A stretch of DNA of 64,000 nucleotides, taken from NCBI RefSeq assembly GCF_000617845.2, contig NZ_DF820425.1:6144741-6208740 (forward strand), given 5' to 3'. This DNA is from Bradyrhizobium sp. DOA9. Lineage in GTDB: Bacteria > Pseudomonadota > Alphaproteobacteria > Rhizobiales > Xanthobacteraceae. Below are positions 7,816-16,357 of the stretch, one piece after another. Position numbers and translations under genes: made by a program. The notes beneath the pieces are model-generated. The model did not search any database. It was not told the origin of the DNA and was given only the letters and a program-made list of their open reading frames with translations. Position 1 is the stretch's first letter; every line of letters begins with the position of its first letter.

Positions 7816-9099
7816 TCACGCCGCGTTCAGCGCCTGCGCGAGGTCGGCGATCAGGTCCGACGGGTTCTCGATGCCGATCGACAGCCGGATCGTGGAATCG
7901 AGCACCCCGATTTTCTGGCGGATGTCGGCGGGTACGCCGGAATGGGTCATCGTCGCCGGCAGGCTTGCGAGCGATTCCGTGCCGCCAAGGCTCACCGCCA
8001 GCTTGAGAATCTGCAGCGAATTGAGGAATTTCACCGCCGCCTCCTTGCCGCCGGCGATGTCGAACGAGAAGGTCGACCCCGCACCCAGGCATTGCCGCGC
8101 GAACACGCGGCCCGAGGGCGAGCCCGGCTCGTGGTGACCGAGGTAATGCACCTTGGCGACCTTCGGATGGTCGCGCAGGAAGTCCGCCACGAGCCGCGCA
8201 TTCGCATCGGCCTTCTCCATCCGCAGGCTGAGCGTCTCGAGCGAGCGGTTGATCATCCAGCAGGAATGCGGATCGAGCTGGGTGCCGATGGCGCCGCGCA
8301 GCGCCTTGATGCCTTTCATGATCGCTTTCGAGCCGAGTGCGGCACCCGCGATCAGGTCGGAATGGCCGCCGACATATTTCGTCAGCGAATACAGCGAAAC
8401 ATCCGCGCCATGCTCGATCGGTCGCTGAAACACCGGCCCGAGCAGCGTGTTGTCGCAGGCGATGACCGGCGTGTGTCCCTGGGCCTTGCCGATGGTCTCG
8501 GCGATGCGGCGGATCATTGCGATGTCGACGAGGCCGTTGGTCGGATTGGCGGGCGTCTCGATCAGGATCATCGAAACCCGCCCCTTGCCCATGGCCTCCT
8601 CCGAAGCCTGCTTGACCGCCGTCTCGTCGATGCCGTCGGCAAAGCCGACGGCGCCGATCGACAGGCGCGCGAGCGTATTCGTCAGCAGCGTTTCCGTCCC
8701 GCCATAGAGCGGCTGCGAGTGCAGGATGACATCGCCGGGGCGAACGAAGGCCAGGATTGTGGTTGCGATGGCCGCCATGCCGGAGGAGAACAGCGCGCAA
8801 CTCTCCGTGCGCTCGTAGATCGCGAGCCTGTCCTCGACGATCTCGCTGTTGGGATGATTGAAGCGCGAATAGACCAGACCCGCGCCCATGCCTTCCGGCG
8901 GCTCGCGCCGGCCGGCGACATAGTCGAAGAAGTCCTGCCCGTCCTCGGCGGTCTTGAACACGAAGGTGGAGGTCAGGAATACCGGCGGCTTGATGGCGCC
9001 TTCCGACAATTGCGGATCATAGCCATAGGTCAGCATCAAGGTTTCCGGATGCAGCATATGATTGCCGATATGGGTCTTCGACGGGAACGGTTTTGCCAT
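7816..9099 (-). CDS. Cystathionine gamma-synthase-family PLP enzyme
   Basis: A 427-residue Cys/Met-metabolism PLP enzyme of fold type [12 protein letters not shown] contains the PLP lysine, [15 protein letters not shown] is the cofactor phosphate/Tyr region, and SSGMAAI precedes the substrate-binding part. Members make cystathionine or homocysteine from activated homoserine, or cleave methionine or cystathionine, and the sequence alone does not settle which. The ATG at 9099 is used because the family homology begins there ([13 protein letters not shown]). A longer in-frame start up to 9282 would add unrelated residues. It is a single gene with no other methionine gene adjacent, although ahcY and metK are elsewhere in the window. 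Confidence 0.88.
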   Translation of the reverse strand: MAKPFPSKTHIGNHMLHPETLMLTYGYDPQLSEGAIKPPVFLTSTFVFKTAEDGQDFFDYVAGRREPPEGMGAGLVYSRFNHPNSEIVEDRLAIYERTESCALFSSGMAAIATTILAFVRPGDVILHSQPLYGGTETLLTNTLARLSIGAVGFADGIDETAVKQASEEAMGKGRVSMILIETPANPTNGLVDIAMIRRIAETIGKAQGHTPVIACDNTLLGPVFQRPIEHGADVSLYSLTKYVGGHSDLIAGAALGSKAIMKGIKALRGAIGTQLDPHSCWMINRSLETLSLRMEKADANARLVADFLRDHPKVAKVHYLGHHEPGSPSGRVFARQCLGAGSTFSFDIAGGKEAAVKFLNSLQILKLAVSLGGTESLASLPATMTHSGVPADIRQKIGVLDSTIRLSIGIENPSDLIADLAQALNAA

Positions 9100-9284
9100 G
9101 GCCTGTCTCGCTGTTGATTGAGCTGCTCGCCGCGCGGTGGAACTCCCGACGTCCTGACGTGTCGGCCGGAGGATGCGTCGACTCGGGTGAGCGCACGGCC
9201 ATTGCCATGAAGATAGCTGCTCTCGGAGCGATCCGTCAGACCTAGCGGACAGAATTACTGGCTCGCTGCGGCGCGCGGCCACGC

Positions 9285-9315
9285 AAAAGGGGCGGCTGCC
9301 GTGGCAACCGCCCCC
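9285..9315 (-). terminator. Rho-independent terminator of the class II cytochrome gene
   Basis: On the minus strand GGGGCGGTTGCC pairs with GGCAGCCGCCCC (one wobble) and is followed by TTTT. It lies 25 bases past the stop of the cytochrome at 9340. The rest of 9100-9339 shows no gene I can support. Confidence 0.8.
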
Positions 9316-9339
9316 TTCACTGATTCCTCGCCGGTCCTG

Positions 9340-9789
9340 CTATTTCAACTTCACGCGATAGGTGTCGTGACAATCATTGCAGCGATCGTTGATCGCGGTG
9401 TAGGCCGCCTTCAGGCTCGCGACATTGGTGATCTTGCCTTTGATGTCGGCGATCGCCTTCTGCACCGGCGGGATCTTGGAATCGAAATCGGCCTTGTTCT
9501 GCCAGACCTTCGGCGAGGAGCCGTAGGTCGCGTTAACGACATCCTGCTTGGGATTGATCTCGAAGGTTTTGGCGATCTTGGCGACGTCGGCCTCGATGCT
9601 GGCGATGGCCTCATCGGCAGCCTTCCTGTCGAAGGGAATATCGCCCTTGCTCATCTTCTGAAGGACACCGTACTGGTTCTTGGCGATCGCGCGCATCAGA
9701 TTGTCCTGCTGGACGGCAATCTCCTGTTGCGCCATGACGGCGCCCGCGCCCAGCACGAGGGCGCCCGCGACAATCATCGTCCGTTTCAT
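9340..9789 (-). CDS. Class II cytochrome c (cytochrome c-prime-like)
   Basis: A 149-residue periplasmic protein with signal peptide MKRTMIVAGALVLGAGAVMA. A four-helix cytochrome c-prime-type body follows, ending in the single haem site CNDCH near the C-terminus (NDRCNDCHDTYRVKLK), the expected position for class II cytochromes. The run QQDNLMRAIAKNQYGVLQKM is the typical first helix with an axial-ligand region. It lies 124 bases downstream of the large molybdoenzyme gene on the same strand and ends in its own terminator. It could therefore be the electron acceptor of that enzyme, or an independent stress cytochrome. Confidence 0.88.
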   Translation of the reverse strand: MKRTMIVAGALVLGAGAVMAQQEIAVQQDNLMRAIAKNQYGVLQKMSKGDIPFDRKAADEAIASIEADVAKIAKTFEINPKQDVVNATYGSSPKVWQNKADFDSKIPPVQKAIADIKGKITNVASLKAAYTAINDRCNDCHDTYRVKLK

Positions 9790-9913
9790 TGGCTCGTTTC
9801 TCCGGCTCGATACGTTCAGGGAATGAGACGTCGCCGGCCTCTCGTGAAGCCGGGACCCATCATGGGTAGAACCCCGCGCGGCGGATTTATTCCCGTGCGC
9901 GCGGAGAGCGGCT

Positions 9914-12223
9914 TCACAGGCTGTGGCGCCGGTGGTGCTCGTTGATCGCGATCCACACCCGCTCGGGCGTTGCCGGCATGTCGATGTGGTCGATCTTGTA
10001 TTCGCGCCAGAGCGCATCGACGATGGCGTTGACGACGGCCGGGCAGGAGCCGATCGCGCCGGCCTCGCCGGCCCCCTTCACGCCCATCGGATTGGTCTTG
10101 CAGGGGACATTGTGGGTCTCGAACACGAAGGCCGGACCATCAGCCGCGCGCGGCAGCGCATAATCCATGAAGGTCGCGGTGATGAGCTGGCCGTCGGTCG
10201 GTCCATACACCACCTGCTCCATCAGGGCCTGGCCGATGCCCTGCATGGCGCCGCCATGCACCTGGCCGGCCAGGAGCAGCGGATTGAGCGTCTTGCCGAA
10301 ATCGTCGACGATCACGTAATTGACGATTCTGATGATGCCGGTCGCCGGATCGATCTCGACCTCCGCCACATGGGTACCGTTGGGATAGGTGCCGTCCGCG
10401 CTGGAAAAAGTCGCGCTGCCGTTCAGCTTCGACGGATCGACCCCGGGCCGCTTGGCGAGATCGGCAAAGGAGATCGAGCGGTCGGTGCCGGCGATGCGTA
10501 TAACACCTTCGGAGATTTCGAGATCGCCGGCGCTGGCTTCCAGCGCCTGCGCCGCGATTTCCTTCAGCTTCTGCCCGAGCTCGCGCGTCGCACGCTCGAC
10601 ACTGACGCCACCGGAGGGGATCGAGGCCGAACCGCCGGTGCCGAGACCAGTCTTGATCTCGTCGGTATCGCCCTGACGGACGTGGACGCGCTCCGGGGCA
10701 ACGCCGAACTGCTCGGCGACGATCTGCGCATAGGCGGTCTGGTGGCCCTGTCCGCTCGACTGCGTCCCGATCAGCACGGTGATATCGCCGTTGGGGTCCA
10801 TCCGCACATTGGCGGTCTCCTCGCCCATGGTGCCGCAGACCTCGACATAGCTCGCAAGCCCGATGCCGCGGATCAGGCCGCCCTTCTTGGCGAGCTTGGC
10901 GCGCTTGGGAAATTCCTTCCATTCCGCGATCTCCATCGCGCGCTTCAGATGCGCGGCGAAGTCGCCGGAATCGTAGACCTTGCCGGTCGCGGTCTTGTAG
11001 GGCAGCGCCTTCGGCGGGATGAAATTCTTGCGGCGGACGGCATCCGGCGTCATGTCGAGCTTTCGCGCGCAGGCATCGACCAGGCGCTCGACGACATAGG
11101 CGGCCTCGGGCCGGCCCGCGCCGCGATAGGCATCGACGGGCACGCTGTGGGTGAAGATGGTGCGCACCCGGCAATGGAAGGCCTGGATGTCGTAGAGGCC
11201 CGGCAGCATGCCGGCGCCGCCATGCGGGATGTAGGGCCCGAAGGTCGACAGATACGCGCCCATGTCGCCCATGAGGTCGCAGTCCATCGCGAGGAACTTG
11301 CCGTCTTGAGTCAACGCCATCTTGGCGGTGGTGACGTTGTCGCGGCCCTGGGCATCACCCAGGAAATGCTCGGAGCGGTCGGCCGCCCACTTCACCGCCT
11401 TCTTCAGTTTTCGCGCGGCAACCGCCATCAGGGCATATTCCCGATAGGGAAACAGCTTCGTGCCGAACCCGCCGCCGACATCGGGGCAGATCACCCGCAT
11501 CTTGTCGGTGGGGATGTTGAGCACGTTCTGGCACAGGATGTCGCGCAGGCGGTGGCTGCCCTGGCTGCCGACCGTCAGCGTCAGATGGTCACGCTTGGCA
11601 TCGTATTCGCACACCGCCGCCCGCGTCTCCAAGAAGCTTGCGACCACGCGCGGGTTGACGATGGAGATTTCGGCCACCGCGTGCGCCTTGGCAAACGCTG
11701 CTTCGGTTGCGGCCTTGTCGCCGATCGAGACGTCGAACAGCACGTTGCCGGGCTTGTCCGACCAGACCTGCGGCGCGCCCTTCTTCACGGCGTTGACGAC
11801 GCCGGTCACGGCAGGCAGCGGCGACCATTTGACCTCGATCGCCTCGATGGCGTCGCGGGCCTGGTCGATGGTCTCGGCGACCACGAAGGCGACGGCGTCG
11901 CCGACATGGCGCACCTCGTCCTTGGCGAGGATCGGATAAGGCGGGGCAGTGAACGGATCGGTCTCGAGGTTGAACAGGCAGGGCAGATTGCCGAGATCCC
12001 CAACGTCGTCCGCGGTCAGGATCAGCGCAACGCCCGGCAGGCCGCGGGCGCGGCTCGTATCGATGCTGTATTTGGCATGCGCATGCGGCGAGCGCAGCAC
12101 CATGCAGCGCAGCGCGGCCTGCGGCGCATAATCGTCGGTATAGCGGCCCTTGCCGCGGATGAGCGCGTCATCCTCCTTGCGCAGCACGCTTTGGCCAACG
12201 CCGAACTTGATGGGAGCCGCCAT
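9914..12223 (-). CDS. Form-II CoxL / xanthine dehydrogenase-family molybdopterin-binding subunit, orphan
   Basis: This 769-residue large subunit of the xanthine oxidase family binds the molybdenum cofactor. It carries AYRGAGRPE, the form-II signature. Form-I aerobic CO dehydrogenases have AYXCSFR instead, so true CO oxidation is unlikely. GVKGAGEAGAIG near the C-terminus holds the catalytic glutamate. N-terminal FGVGQSVLRKEDDALIRGKGRYTDD is typical. The usual medium (FAD) and small (2Fe-2S) subunit genes are not beside it. The neighbours are an ABM monooxygenase upstream (60 bases) and a class II cytochrome c downstream. The substrate is probably an aldehyde, purine or N-heterocycle and is unknown. 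Confidence 0.9.
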   Translation of the reverse strand: MAAPIKFGVGQSVLRKEDDALIRGKGRYTDDYAPQAALRCMVLRSPHAHAKYSIDTSRARGLPGVALILTADDVGDLGNLPCLFNLETDPFTAPPYPILAKDEVRHVGDAVAFVVAETIDQARDAIEAIEVKWSPLPAVTGVVNAVKKGAPQVWSDKPGNVLFDVSIGDKAATEAAFAKAHAVAEISIVNPRVVASFLETRAAVCEYDAKRDHLTLTVGSQGSHRLRDILCQNVLNIPTDKMRVICPDVGGGFGTKLFPYREYALMAVAARKLKKAVKWAADRSEHFLGDAQGRDNVTTAKMALTQDGKFLAMDCDLMGDMGAYLSTFGPYIPHGGAGMLPGLYDIQAFHCRVRTIFTHSVPVDAYRGAGRPEAAYVVERLVDACARKLDMTPDAVRRKNFIPPKALPYKTATGKVYDSGDFAAHLKRAMEIAEWKEFPKRAKLAKKGGLIRGIGLASYVEVCGTMGEETANVRMDPNGDITVLIGTQSSGQGHQTAYAQIVAEQFGVAPERVHVRQGDTDEIKTGLGTGGSASIPSGGVSVERATRELGQKLKEIAAQALEASAGDLEISEGVIRIAGTDRSISFADLAKRPGVDPSKLNGSATFSSADGTYPNGTHVAEVEIDPATGIIRIVNYVIVDDFGKTLNPLLLAGQVHGGAMQGIGQALMEQVVYGPTDGQLITATFMDYALPRAADGPAFVFETHNVPCKTNPMGVKGAGEAGAIGSCPAVVNAIVDALWREYKIDHIDMPATPERVWIAINEHHRRHSL

Positions 12224-12283
12224 TTTGTTTTCCCGTTCTCAATGGTTGTTTTGTGGGCATATTGCCGTGGAAAAACTGGCGCG

Positions 12284-12583
12284 TCAAAGCCCGGTCATCC
12301 TGGCGGCGTCGTAGACCTCGAGGGTCGTCGGCTCCGAGACGAGCGCTTGCAGCGCACGGGCAAAGCCGCGCGAGGCCGGAACCGCAAAGTGCGCAAGCAG
12401 CGCAGCACGATCGGCCCACTGCTCGATGAATACGAACTTGAGGGGGTTCTCACAATCGACATGCACCGCATGCGAGATGCAGCCGGGCTCGGCGCGCGAT
12501 CGTTGCACGTGCTCCAGGCTCAATCTGCGGACCTCATCGATCGAGTCCTGCCTCGCGATGGCGCTGCCGGTCACCAGGATCAT
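12284..12583 (-). CDS. ABM-family putative quinol monooxygenase
   Basis: A 99-residue protein starting MILVTGSAIARQDSIDEVRR, with EPGCISHAVHVDCENPLKFVFIEQWAD in the middle, the pattern of the antibiotic-biosynthesis monooxygenase (ABM, YgiN-like) dimeric ferredoxin-like fold. Such cofactor-free enzymes oxidise quinols or phenolic compounds. It is followed on the same strand after 60 bases by the CoxL-like gene, so both may act on a common redox substrate. That link is inference only. Confidence 0.85.
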   Translation of the reverse strand: MILVTGSAIARQDSIDEVRRLSLEHVQRSRAEPGCISHAVHVDCENPLKFVFIEQWADRAALLAHFAVPASRGFARALQALVSEPTTLEVYDAARMTGL

Positions 12584-12707
12584 GTCACCTTCCCCCTCCG
12601 CTCAGCGGAGTGTCCCATGGACCCGGTCGGGGAGTCCAGCCGAGCGACGGGGATCGCGGCAGACGCTTTCAAAGCGTGGCGCCTCGACGCCAGGGATTGT
12701 CGATCAC

Positions 12708-13112
12708 TCACATCCCGCCGCGGCTCAACAGATAGCTCGTCCTGTCTCTGAGCGTATCGATCGCCCGCCCAGGTGCGAGATAGTTGATTTCGGCGCGCGT
12801 CAGGCCGATGTCCATCAGCTCCCTGTCACTCAGATCCAGCAAACTGACCCGCCGGTGCACGCGCCACTTCCCAAGGGCAGACCAATATCGCCTGAGCAGG
12901 CCCAGGAGGCTTTGCGCCGGCTCGGCTGCAGCTCCGGCAGCTCCCCTCACCGACAAAGCGTGGCCCGGGGTTGCAACGGACACATTGAGGCGAGCCGCTG
13001 CCGCCAGGACCTCGTCCATGGCGTCCTTCGCCAGCGCAATGGATCGGTCGAGGCGAAGCACCGCGGCATCATGCTCGGCCTCGGATGAGATCTTCGTCAA
13101 TTGTGGTGGCAT
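12708..13112 (-). CDS. DUF1127-containing protein
   Basis: A 134-residue protein whose C-terminal third (RRVSLLDLSDRELMDIGLTRAEI) is the DUF1127 motif, an arginine-rich short domain widespread in Alphaproteobacteria. Short DUF1127 proteins have been linked to RNA maturation and to phosphate and carbon metabolism in Agrobacterium and Rhodobacter. This one has an additional 80-residue N-terminal part of no recognisable domain. AGGAG stands 6 bases before the ATG at 13112. It follows the small gene at 13210 on the same strand but after that gene's terminator, so it is likely to be its own unit. Confidence 0.85.
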   Translation of the reverse strand: MPPQLTKISSEAEHDAAVLRLDRSIALAKDAMDEVLAAAARLNVSVATPGHALSVRGAAGAAAEPAQSLLGLLRRYWSALGKWRVHRRVSLLDLSDRELMDIGLTRAEINYLAPGRAIDTLRDRTSYLLSRGGM

Positions 13113-13150
13113 CGGACGCTCCTGCTGTTGTGCCGGCAGGGCGCGTGGCC

Positions 13151-13184
13151 AAAGAAAAGGCCCCGTCCGAATGCCGGCGGGGCC
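13151..13184 (-). terminator. Rho-independent terminator after the 25-codon gene
   Basis: On the minus strand GGCCCCG and CGGGGCC (13178-13184 and 13159-13165) form a stem followed by CTTTTCTTT. It sits 26 bases after the stop of the small gene at 13210. Confidence 0.82.
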
Positions 13185-13209
13185 TGGTGGAAAAGATGTC
13201 GTCGAAATC

Positions 13210-13287
13210 CTAGCGCACGACTCCTCCCACCGCCCAGCCGAAGCGGGTGATGTGGTTGCGGGAGACTTTGCGCGAGCACTTGATCAT
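13210..13287 (-). CDS. Small basic protein of 25 residues, function unknown
   Basis: The minus strand reads ATG at 13285-13287 to TAG at 13210-13212 and encodes MIKCSRKVSRNHITRFGWAV and five more residues (GGVVR). TAGGAGTCGCTC precedes the ATG, giving a strong Shine-Dalgarno with ideal spacing, and a clear terminator follows. Together these support a real gene despite its length. The peptide is strongly basic with one cysteine and a short hydrophobic C-terminal half. No function is recognised. It lies downstream of murJ (82-base gap), and could be either the last gene of the murJ unit or independent. Confidence 0.6.
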   Translation of the reverse strand: MIKCSRKVSRNHITRFGWAVGGVVR

Positions 13288-13369
13288 GAGCGACTCCTAT
13301 CACCGCAATCGCGCAAAATCAAGAGATGCGCCGATATTGGCTACAGCCTGGAGGCGAACGCCGTGCTCG

Positions 13370-14896
13370 CTAGCCGCGCACCAGCGAGACCAGCCACTTG
13401 CGTCCGAACAACAGGAGGATCGCAAGCGCGTAGACGATCGTGCCGCCGACGGCGAGCAGGACCAGCATCAACTCGTCCCGGAAGTGCATCGCGCCCAGCC
13501 AAGGGCCGCTGAAGCCAGCGATCAGCCAGAACGCGGCGGCGAGGATGAGGCCGCTCAGCAAGAACTTGGCGAGCGACAGCAGCCAGGCGCGGTCCAGCAC
13601 GAGAAAGCCGCGCCGCACGGCGAAAAACAGCACCAGCACGAGATTGGTCCAGACGCCGACGGCGGTGGCCAGCGCGAGACCGATCTGGGCGAGCGATCCC
13701 ATCAGGGCGACCTTGAGCGCGACGTTGACGGCGATGCCCGTGAGCGATGCCCGCACCGGCGTTGCGGTGTCCTTGCGCGCGTAGAAGGCCGCGACCGCGC
13801 TGCGGATCAGCACGAACGGGATCAGGCCGATGGCGTAGGCCGCAAGCGTCGCACCGGCGGCGGCTGCATCCGCCTTGGAGAACGCACCGCGCGCGAACAG
13901 CGCGCGCATGATCGCGTCGGGCACGGTGAGGAAGGCCGCGACGAACGGGATCGAGAACAGCAGCGTGAAATCGAAGGCGCGGCGCTGCGCCTGCATGGCG
14001 CCGTCGTGGTCGTTCGCCGTGATGCGCCGCGACATCTCCGGCAGCAGCACCGTGCCGATGGCGATGCCGATGACGCCGATCGGCAGCTGGTTGAGCCGGT
14101 CGGCATAATAGAGCGCCGACAGCGCACCGGCCGGCAGGAAGGTCGCGATGATGGTATCGGCGAACAGCGCGACCTGCGTGCCCATCGAGCCCAGCGTCGC
14201 CGGTCCCAGCGCCTTGAAAAAGCCGCGCACGTCTTCGTCGAGCTTGAGCGGCGCAAAGCGCGGCAGGCCGCCATGACGGGCGAGATCGCCTGCCAGCAGG
14301 AAATATTGCAGGAAGCCGGAGATCAGCACGCCCCAGGCCGCAGCGTGACCGGCGGTCGGAAACCAGGCGGCGAGCGCCAGCGTCATCATCATGGCGACGT
14401 TGAGGAAGATCGAGGCGGCGGCGGCGCTGGCAAAGCGCTGCATCACGTTGAGCATGCCGCCATAGAGCGTCACCAGCGTGATCAGAAGCAGATAGGGAAA
14501 GGTGATCCGGGTCAGCTCGACCGCGAGCTTGCGCTGCTCGGCATCCTCTGAAAAGCCCGGCGCCAAGATGCTCATGGCCTGCGGCATGAACAGCCAGGCG
14601 ACGACCAGCAGCACCACCTGCGAGGCCAGCAGCAGCGTGAAGATGCGGTCGGCGAACAGGCCGGCTGCGCCTGCGCCCTTCTCGCCATGGACATGGGCAT
14701 AGGCCGGCACCCAGGCCGCGTTGAACGCCCCCTCCGCGAAGATCGCACGGAAATGATTGGGCAGCCGCAGCGCCACGAAGAACGCGTCGGCCACCGGGCC
14801 GGCACCGAGGATCGCCGCGAGCATGATGTCGCGGGCGAACCCCGTCAGCCGCGACAGCAGCGTGTAACCACCAACCGTGAAGATGCGTCCGAGCAT
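13370..14896 (-). CDS. murJ: Lipid II flippase MurJ (MviN)
   Basis: A 508-residue multi-span inner-membrane protein of the MVF/MOP superfamily. The N-terminus MLGRIFTVGGYTLLSRLTGFARDIMLA with FRAIFAEGAFNAAWVP is the defining MurJ region, including the conserved arginines lining the central cavity. It moves lipid II to the periplasmic face for peptidoglycan synthesis and normally has 14 helices, and the length fits. It reads towards the small gene at 13210 and is preceded by a repeat-bearing gap, so it may be transcribed alone. An LPS or polysaccharide flippase of the same superfamily is less likely given the full MurJ signature. Confidence 0.93.
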   Translation of the reverse strand: MLGRIFTVGGYTLLSRLTGFARDIMLAAILGAGPVADAFFVALRLPNHFRAIFAEGAFNAAWVPAYAHVHGEKGAGAAGLFADRIFTLLLASQVVLLVVAWLFMPQAMSILAPGFSEDAEQRKLAVELTRITFPYLLLITLVTLYGGMLNVMQRFASAAAASIFLNVAMMMTLALAAWFPTAGHAAAWGVLISGFLQYFLLAGDLARHGGLPRFAPLKLDEDVRGFFKALGPATLGSMGTQVALFADTIIATFLPAGALSALYYADRLNQLPIGVIGIAIGTVLLPEMSRRITANDHDGAMQAQRRAFDFTLLFSIPFVAAFLTVPDAIMRALFARGAFSKADAAAAGATLAAYAIGLIPFVLIRSAVAAFYARKDTATPVRASLTGIAVNVALKVALMGSLAQIGLALATAVGVWTNLVLVLFFAVRRGFLVLDRAWLLSLAKFLLSGLILAAAFWLIAGFSGPWLGAMHFRDELMLVLLAVGGTIVYALAILLLFGRKWLVSLVRG

Positions 14897-14974
14897 GCGG
14901 ACTCTTCTAGAGGCTTATCGGGCAGCCGATAAGGCTTTGAAGTCTGATGTGATCAAAAAAGACGGTTGCTCGGC

Positions 14975-15141
14975 TCTTCACCTCTCCCGAAGGGAGAGGT
15001 CGGATCGCATCGAAAGATGCGATCCGGGTGAGGGGTTACAGTCCCGCCGAGTGCCGCGGCCCCTCACCCGGATTGCTCAGGCGCGCAGTTGCGCGCCATA
15101 GCAATCCGACCTCTCCCCGCTGGGGAGAGGTGAACAGGCCG
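14975..15141. repeat. Large inverted intergenic repeat
   Basis: CACCTCTCCCGAAGGGAGAGG with GTCGGAT (from about 14980) is mirrored by ATCCGACCTCTCCCC with GGGGAGAGGTG at about 15104-15132. Inside are further hairpins (GGATCGCATC with GATGCGATCC, and GGGTGAGGGG with CCCCTCACCC). The nested structure could fold into a long cruciform. It is the fuller form of the element seen at 2546. The gap 14897-15159 holds no gene I can support. Confidence 0.8.
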
Positions 15142-15159
15142 CAAGGCAAAACGATAAAA

Positions 15160-16347
15160 TCACCCCGCCAGCGCGCCGCGCACGGCGGCGATCACCCGCT
15201 CCTGGTCGGCTTCGGTCAAATAGGCATGCATCGGCAGGCTGATGACGTCCTGCGACAGGCTCTCGCAACCGGGCAATCCGCCTTCGGCGACCGGATATTG
15301 CTTGTAGGCGGTCTGCTGGTGCATCGACTTGCCGTAATAGATCGCGGTCGTCACGCCCTGGGCTTTGAGCGCCGCAGCGAAGCCGTCGCGGTCGGTCCCC
15401 TTCGGGAGACGGATCGTGTACTGCGCCCAGACCGAGGTGTTGCCGGGCGCGAGGCGCGGCACCGTCACGACATTGCCAAGCCCACGCGCGTAGCGTTCGG
15501 CGACCCTGTTGCGGGCAGCGATCTCGTCGTCGAAGATCTTGAGCTTCTCGATCAGGACCGCGGCCTGCATGGTGTCGAGCCGGCCGGTGAGGCCGAGGCG
15601 GACGTTGTCGTATTTGTCGACGCCCTGCCCGTGCACGCGGATGCTGCGCAAGGTGGCCGCTAGTTCGTCGTCATCGGTGAAGATCGCCCCGCCGTCGCCG
15701 AAACAGCCGAGCGGCTTTGCCGGGAAGAAGCTGGTCGCGGTGGCGTGGCCGAGCGTGCCGAGCTTGCGGCCCTTGTAGCTCGCGCCAAAGCCTTGCGCGG
15801 CGTCGTCGAGCACGAACAGACCCTCGGCCCTGGCGATCTCCGCGATGGCGTCGTGATCGGCGGGCTGGCCGAACAGATCGACCGGAATCACCGCGACCGG
15901 CTTGAGACCGGCCTTGCGCGCCGTTGCGATGCCGCGCTTGAGCGACTCCGGGCTCATGTTGAAGTTGGTCTCGTCGACGTCGACGTAAACCGGCGTCGCG
16001 CCGGTCCGCGCCACCGGCGAGGCCGTCGCAATAAAGGTGAAGGACGGACACAGCACGGCATCGCCAGGCCCGACATTCTTCGCCATCATCACCATCAGGA
16101 TCGCGTCGGTGCCGCTGGCGCAGCCGATCGCGTGCTTGGCGCCGCAATAGGCCGCGAGCTGCTTCTCGAGCTCGAACACTTCGGGGCCGTTGACGAACTG
16201 GCAATGGTCCATCACGCGCTTGACCGCCTCATCGAGCGAAGCGCCGAGCCGGCGGCGCTGCGAGGCGACGTCGATGAAGGGAATGGGTTCGGAACGCAGA
16301 TGCTGGTTCATGACCTGATTCTTGGCGGCTTCTTGAGTGGTCGACAT
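15160..16347 (-). CDS. DegT/DnrJ/EryC1 sugar aminotransferase (GnnB-like or WbpE-like)
   Basis: A 395-residue PLP-dependent nucleotide-sugar aminotransferase. CASGTDAILMVMMAKNVGPGD is the cofactor-binding segment, DDAAQGFGASYKGR the aspartate region, and SFFPAKPLGCFGDGGA contains the PLP lysine. It lies 10 bases downstream of a Gfo/Idh/MocA oxidoreductase. That pair makes a 3-amino sugar by oxidising C3 of a UDP-GlcNAc-type sugar and aminating it. It is either GnnA/GnnB for GlcN3N, the lipid A backbone sugar reported in Bradyrhizobium, or WbpB/WbpE for diacetamido-uronic acids. The lack of wbpA, wbpD and wbpI genes nearby favours the first, as inference. The ATG at 16311 (MNQHLRSEPIPF) is an alternative start. 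Confidence 0.88.
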   Translation of the reverse strand: MSTTQEAAKNQVMNQHLRSEPIPFIDVASQRRRLGASLDEAVKRVMDHCQFVNGPEVFELEKQLAAYCGAKHAIGCASGTDAILMVMMAKNVGPGDAVLCPSFTFIATASPVARTGATPVYVDVDETNFNMSPESLKRGIATARKAGLKPVAVIPVDLFGQPADHDAIAEIARAEGLFVLDDAAQGFGASYKGRKLGTLGHATATSFFPAKPLGCFGDGGAIFTDDDELAATLRSIRVHGQGVDKYDNVRLGLTGRLDTMQAAVLIEKLKIFDDEIAARNRVAERYARGLGNVVTVPRLAPGNTSVWAQYTIRLPKGTDRDGFAAALKAQGVTTAIYYGKSMHQQTAYKQYPVAEGGLPGCESLSQDVISLPMHAYLTEADQERVIAAVRGALAG

Positions 16348-16357
16348 GGAGAGGAGA

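Noticed and set aside
9017-9208. Possible leader peptide before the cystathionine gamma-synthase gene
   Set aside because: It overlaps the gene start out of frame, is not rich in Met or Cys, and has no attenuator hairpin.
9914-12223. Carbon monoxide dehydrogenase assignment
   Set aside because: The active-site loop reads AYRGAGR (form II), not the AYXCSFR of proven CO dehydrogenases.
9923-12751. Very long open frame on the plus strand opposite the CoxL-like gene
   Set aside because: It is antisense to a clearly recognised 769-residue enzyme. The translation is Arg/Gly/Asp/His-rich without a domain, as expected for shadow frames in high-GC DNA.
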